In this document: piece after piece, positions 60,801-64,000 of the stretch
Position numbering within the stretch: position 1 is the stretch's first letter
Layout of the letters: every line of letters begins with the position of its first letter
Translations under genes and position numbers: made by a program
Notes under the pieces: generated by a model
What the model saw: only the letters and a program-made list of their open reading frames with translations
Databases searched by the model: none
What the model was told of the DNA's origin: nothing
NCBI GenBank assembly: GCA_947462335.1
Contig: OX381713.1
Location: 19,832,381-19,896,380, forward strand
Direction of reading: 5' to 3'
Origin: Harmothoe impar
Taxonomy: Eukaryota > Annelida > Polychaeta > Phyllodocida > Polynoidae
DNA: 64,000 bases

Positions 60801-61574
60801 CGCATGTTTTCAGGACACAGACACGTTCTGTATAGACGCGCGGCGCTATGCTAACGTGGCGCGCTTCATCAACCACCTGTGCCACCCCAACCTGATGCCG
60901 GTCAAGGTGTTCATAGAACACCAGGACCTCCGCTTCCCCAGAATCTGCTTCTTCGCCTCACGAGACATCCTCGCTGGGGAGGAACTAGGGTGAGTCGTGA
61001 GCTTCAATTCTCGGTGCATTCAGAGCTGGAGTCATTCTATATTTCTGCTAAATAATCTTTTGGCCGCATGTGTCATGTGTTAAAGAGCTGGTTAAAACAT
61101 GAGTAACTATTTTCACTATTTTTGCTACTAGCCCTTTAGCAGCAGTATAGTAGTTTAATACACTATGCTATTTGATCATTATCGTAATATAATGCAGCCC
61201 TGGCCATTAAATCGCCGGTGCTACAGTCATGGTTGAAAACCCCCCAGAAGGTCGGCATGATGCACTAATGTAGTCCTTTATTAATTAGTGCATAATCATA
61301 TTAACCAAATGCTTTCTCTGACCATGGTAAGATAATCAATATACTGAAAAGAGTTAAGATAATGTATTCTCAAGTAATAGTTTGTAAAAGATGCATTTCT
61401 CACATTTCCAGGTTTGATTATGGGGAGCGGTTCTGGATCATAAAGTGGAAAGAGTTCACGTGTGCTTGCAAGTCGCCAAAGTGTAAATACTCTAGTGAGA
61501 CAATCCAACAAACTATCGCCGACTATAACCGGAGACAGCAGGAGGAGGAGGCGGTCGACAACCTGGCCGTCTGA
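43336..61574 (+). CDS. EHMT (G9a/GLP-type) histone H3K9 methyltransferase, 26 coding exons, about 1787 aa
   Basis: This enzyme adds mono- and dimethyl groups to H3 lysine 9 in euchromatin. Exons: 43336-45837, 46469-46556, 47762-47797, 48253-48318, 49003-49050, 49517-49620, 51335-51499, 51782-51907, 52949-53092, 53554-53753, 54123-54317, 54797-54879, 55359-55465, 55902-56126, 56317-56421, 56794-56909, 57271-57309, 57895-57958, 58162-58268, 58544-58688, 59375-59452, 59722-59837, 60140-60226, 60430-60508, 60814-60989, 61412-61574. All junctions are GT-AG and keep frame. Domain order: disordered N-terminus (1 to ~1000), Cys-rich domain (~1018-1145), ankyrin repeats (~1215-1480), pre-SET, SET, post-SET. 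The coding exons follow a 5' UTR exon at 42061. It is longer than the vertebrate proteins (about 1200-1300 aa) because of the N-terminus. Confidence 0.95.
46769..47260. repeat. Repeated GTTGCCATGGCAACCAGC blocks in EHMT intron 3
   Basis: GTTGCCATGGCAAC occurs perfectly at 47164-47177 and 47225-47238, 61 bp apart. Each copy is followed by CAGCCCTAGAGCTAGTT-type sequence, and a weaker copy lies near 46769-46805. The 14-mer is the perfect palindromic RFX X-box. It may be a tandem repeat of transposon origin, an enhancer, or both. Single related sites lie at 23870 and 35277. Confidence 0.55.
50376..50468. repeat. 18-bp minisatellite in EHMT intron 7
   Basis: About five imperfect copies of CTCGCCCACACACACCGG. 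The 18-bp period keeps a long minus-strand frame open (Val/Gly/Glu hexapeptides), which is not a gene. Confidence 0.8.
51075..51233. mobile_element. 159-bp MITE with TACTGTGAAAGTACTT ends in EHMT intron 7
   Basis: TACTGTGAAAGTACTTTATT at 51075 is inverted at the right as AAGTACTTTCACAGTA ending at 51233. The interior holds TTTTCGC and CCGCGAAAATTTG motifs. The outer TA fits a Tc1/mariner-type target duplication. Confidence 0.8.
51782..53753 (+). CDS. EHMT exons 9-11: Cys-rich zinc-binding domain
   Basis: Exons 51782-51907, 52949-53092 and 53554-53753. The residues [60 protein letters not shown] are the EHMT-specific cysteine/histidine pattern between the N-terminus and the ankyrin repeats. 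As I recall the human proteins, CCPGCGYFC and YCPHCGEES are almost identical. This module alone separates EHMT from other SET proteins. Confidence 0.9.
52466..52789. mobile_element. AAGGCC/poly(A) MITE, complete copy in EHMT intron 9
   Basis: The left end is AGGCC, an A-run, then GGTGTGTTTCAGGTTAC; the right end is GTAACCTGAAACACACC, a T-rich run, then GGCCTTAT. Interior A-runs flank a CGAGTCGGCATTGAAG segment. Same family as 968-1233. Confidence 0.75.
53372..53515. repeat. C/T-rich low-complexity tract in EHMT intron 10
   Basis: About 140 bases of CCCTCTC, CCACCCCC and TTCCCTACC-type sequence upstream of the exon-11 acceptor. No function is evident beyond a long polypyrimidine region. Confidence 0.75.
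54443..54485. repeat. Perfect 19-bp hairpin in EHMT intron 12
   Basis: AAAGCCATGTATGGACTCT (54443-54461), loop CATAC, then the exact reverse complement (54467-54485). Transcribed within the EHMT pre-mRNA it would form a stable stem-loop. Confidence 0.9.
54797..58268 (+). CDS. EHMT exons 13-20: ankyrin repeats, H3K9me reader
   Basis: Exons 54797-54879 through 58162-58268 encode about seven ankyrin repeats, from [18 protein letters not shown] through [34 protein letters not shown] and [15 protein letters not shown] keep the tryptophans and glutamate that form the methyl-lysine cage in G9a/GLP, so reading of H3K9me1/2 is probably retained. Intron phases vary, so exons do not map one-to-one to repeats. 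Confidence 0.9.
57345..57860. repeat. 45-bp minisatellite in EHMT intron 18, about 11 copies
   Basis: The unit is GTTTGTACCAGGCACTTCTC plus TGGTGTAAGTAGTATATGGT and AACTA (45 bp). CTTCTCTGG/CATCTCTGG and TATATGGTAAC/TGTATGGCATT variants alternate in blocks. Because 45 is divisible by three, two minus-strand frames stay open throughout; they are repeat artefacts. Confidence 0.95.
58434..58452. repeat. (TA)n microsatellite
   Basis: About nine TA dinucleotides in EHMT intron 20, 90 bases before the exon-21 acceptor. Confidence 0.9.
58544..61574 (+). CDS. EHMT exons 21-27: pre-SET, SET and post-SET
   Basis: Pre-SET cysteines: [23 protein letters not shown], then [15 protein letters not shown] (nine-cysteine zinc triad), split here as [10 protein letters not shown] / [48 protein letters not shown], then [10 protein letters not shown] (SAM/substrate pocket), [20 protein letters not shown]. 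Post-[15 protein letters not shown]. All catalytic motifs are intact. Stop TGA at 61572-61574. Confidence 0.95.
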
Positions 61575-63230
61575 CCTTCGCACCACCTCTAGGATCATCT
61601 GTATTTCACCTTGTCATTCAAGACCCTTATAAATAGAATGAACACTGAAAATCATCGCATTTGATAACCCTACCGGAAAATATTACCTCGATTAGTTATT
61701 CATGTCGCGGAAGCGTTGCGACCATGTATTACATATTTCTAGAGTCAACAAACAATCTGCAAAATTCTTCCTCAATTTTTCTGATGAAGACTTTAATAGA
61801 GCTAATAAAAATTAATGTACTAGATATTATTAAGTATAATTAAATTTTCTGTTGGTCACATGTTAGGGACTCTGAATGGAATTTGTTCCCACCGATCTGC
61901 CACATAGCCAAAACAAGTCCGTGAGGCAAAAGTAAAGCTGATTTGTATGGAGTATTTTCCAAGTGGATTTATTTTCTTTTAAACATTGCTCAGTGTACGA
62001 GGACGACCGAGTTTCTACGGCGTTGGATATTGTATTAGGACATTATTTTAGATGTCTTAGTATGTAGGCAATAGTATAAAACGACATTGTATATTATCAA
62101 TATTATATATATATATTTTGTATAAATGCTTCCATGTGAAGAGCTGAATCACCATTTCTTCACTCCTTTACCTAACAAATAGACAGATAGCTGAAGATCT
62201 ATCTTATGATCCATTGCCCTAGCGTGGAAATCGTGAATGAACTCTAAATCATATTAACCTAAGAGGCCAGTTGAATATCAGAAAGTGCCTTTAGTAGACT
62301 TAACCAAATTCAGAAGCGAGTTAATTTGATACAAAAAATGTATTTGCGATCCGTGACCAATGTGTTCATGTAGCCTCCATTATAAGTGCTAGAGTAGCCA
62401 AGCTCCCATCGTGACGCATTCAAATGTAATGATGAGATGTTGATTTGCATGGGTTTTCTTTATTTGTAAATAGCGTCTGTTAAAAAGACCAGCTCGCTCA
62501 ATGTCGAGACAAATGAGGTATACACGGTATGGACATGTAGTGAGTGCAGTATTTGTGGGGAAAAAACATATAAAAAGAAAATATCAATTATTTTGCTGTA
62601 GAAGGAACTTGAAGCAAATATTTCAACTTAACTTTTGATGTAAGCATGGATGGCAATTTCCCTGATGGATGGCAATTTCCCTAAAAGTTAATTCTAAGAT
62701 ATTGCTGTTGAAATCTTTCTAGTTCCTGTAGACCTTTCTGAAACTTTTTGAAACAACAGCGCGGCAGTTGTACTATTTTCAAGTGAAAAAAATATTAAAG
62801 TGTCACGAACAATGTCAGGCAGGCCACTTTTCCTACTCATGTAGGACTTCTACTTTCCCCCTGAGGTTTCCATATTGAAATGATATTCATTTCCTTGGAT
62901 TGTAAGCAGGGTGTGGCATACTAATATCTGGAGGATAAACCCGAATATGAATAATAGTTTATTTGTGGCCTATGACTGGAACGTGAACCCTAGAGAAATG
63001 CTTGATTTGAATGGAAGGGTTGATACTTGTTGAATATATTGAATCACTATGTCTGATCGGGACGCTTGTATACATATTGCCCCTGCCCTCTTTAAGTTGC
63101 GATGCGCTATAAAAGAGTAAGAAACCCATTCTGTGTATATTATAGTTAAATCGCTTTATTTGCGACTTCTTAAATAGTTTGCCTTGCCTCACAACCTTGC
63201 ATAGTGCAGCATCATCTTGGGCTAAATAAA
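61575..63230 (+). other. EHMT 3' untranslated region (inferred)
   Basis: No further coding sequence follows the stop. Candidate poly(A) signals are AATAAA at 61804-61809 (230 bases after the stop) and AATAAA at 63225-63230. A (TA)n run lies at about 62104-62118. Which site is used cannot be told from sequence. Confidence 0.45.
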
Positions 63231-64000
63231 TGACATTTTACATTTCCCCGCAAAACACAGGAAGGTTTCCTGCATATAAAAGCCGTATGCTTCCCTGGGT
63301 TGGTATTTGGCCATGGCGCACCGACTATTCCACATAATAAGCGCACATACTGACTACTGTAATAATCAGAATGATAAGTACATTAATCTCTTTATGAACC
63401 AAATTCGAAACTAGAAGTTGCTATGAAAACGTTTTTCGTGATCAATTCAACTGTCAACTACTACCGTATATAGCCACTTTTCCTACCTTTGTAATAATTC
63501 CTACTTTCCCCTAAGATTTTTTGAAGAAAAAATCTGTTTCCTACTAAAAAAAAAGAATTGACAAGTGATGTTCTACATCTTCGTTAAGGGCATTGTGCGC
63601 CTATTATGTCGAATATAGTATACTTGGTATGACAGAAAATGGCCTAAATCTTTTGTATATTTTTGTGAAAATTATTCTGTACTGAAAACGTTGAATTTGG
63701 GGGTGCAATTTGTGAATGAACGGATATTGGACCCAATAATCACTTGTCTATCCCGCTATGCTTTGTGTATATTTCATTTAGTTTCTCCCGAAGGATTTTC
63801 TTTCTGTATATATTTTGTCTTAGATCATATTTTACCGGGCAATCAGTCATATTTTTTAATGAACTAACGAATACTGATAAATTTCAAGACGTTCAAAGAC
63901 AGTCTGGTTCTAGTTTTGATTCTACCCCACGCTCAACCAAAGATACCTCTTTCTAAGCACAACGCTAAGCAGAGTGTTCATTATTTAACGATGTGGCTGG
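63231..64000. other. Downstream intergenic
   Basis: No gene recognised. The last 30 bases (GAGTGTTCATTATTTAAC from about 63975) resemble the terminus of the 37970-41966 element, so another copy may start at the window edge. Confidence 0.4.

Overview
The window is animal nuclear DNA. It holds spliced genes with GT-AG introns of a few hundred bases to about 1.3 kb, long AT-rich intergenic DNA, and many short DNA transposons. The gene families (EHMT H3K9 methyltransferase, an MFSD6-like carrier, a BTB protein) and the abundant TAGGCCTA-type motifs suggest a marine invertebrate, perhaps a deuterostome such as an echinoderm, hemichordate or amphioxus. That placement is an inference. No bacterial or organellar features were seen.

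Region 1 (1-11,770) is a transposon landscape. A 9.4-kb element at 2338-11764 has about 0.71-kb near-identical terminal inverted repeats beginning 5'-AGTAGTATAG and a perfect 6-bp target duplication (CGCCTG). It has no recognisable protein gene. The architecture fits a non-autonomous Polinton/Maverick-type element. Its ends carry arrays of E2F-type (TTTGGCGGGAAA), CCAAT and GTCACGTGAC sites. Inside are ~708-bp tandem units, hairpins, an AGC-rich tract and a 291-bp palindrome. Bases 1-1699 are a nearly exact copy of 8157-9855 and end at a 200-N assembly gap.

Region 2 (11,771-21,900) has no confident gene. It holds a foldback element (14825-15365), several terminal-inverted-repeat elements, and a decayed copy of the 3' end of the MFSD6-like gene at 20,067-20,352.

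Region 3 (21,924-33,293, minus strand) holds a two-exon BTB/POZ gene (281 aa), a non-LTR reverse-transcriptase remnant, and an eight-exon MFSD6-like transporter gene (about 606 aa). The transporter's last exon is only 132 bp, and one internal exon boundary is uncertain. Palindromic elements crowd its introns.

Region 4 (33,294-42,060) is intergenic. It includes a ~0.7-kb element and a ~4.0-kb element (37,970-41,966) with GGGAGTGTTCATT inverted ends.

Region 5 (42,061 to about 63,230, plus strand) is a complete EHMT (G9a/GLP) gene. It has a non-coding first exon with NRF1-like and YY1-like sites and 26 coding exons giving about 1787 aa. The protein has a long disordered basic/acidic N-terminus with three ARK(S/T) H3K9-mimic motifs, then a Cys-rich domain, ankyrin repeats, pre-SET, SET and post-SET.

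The three genes show no evidence of acting together; they are simply neighbours.
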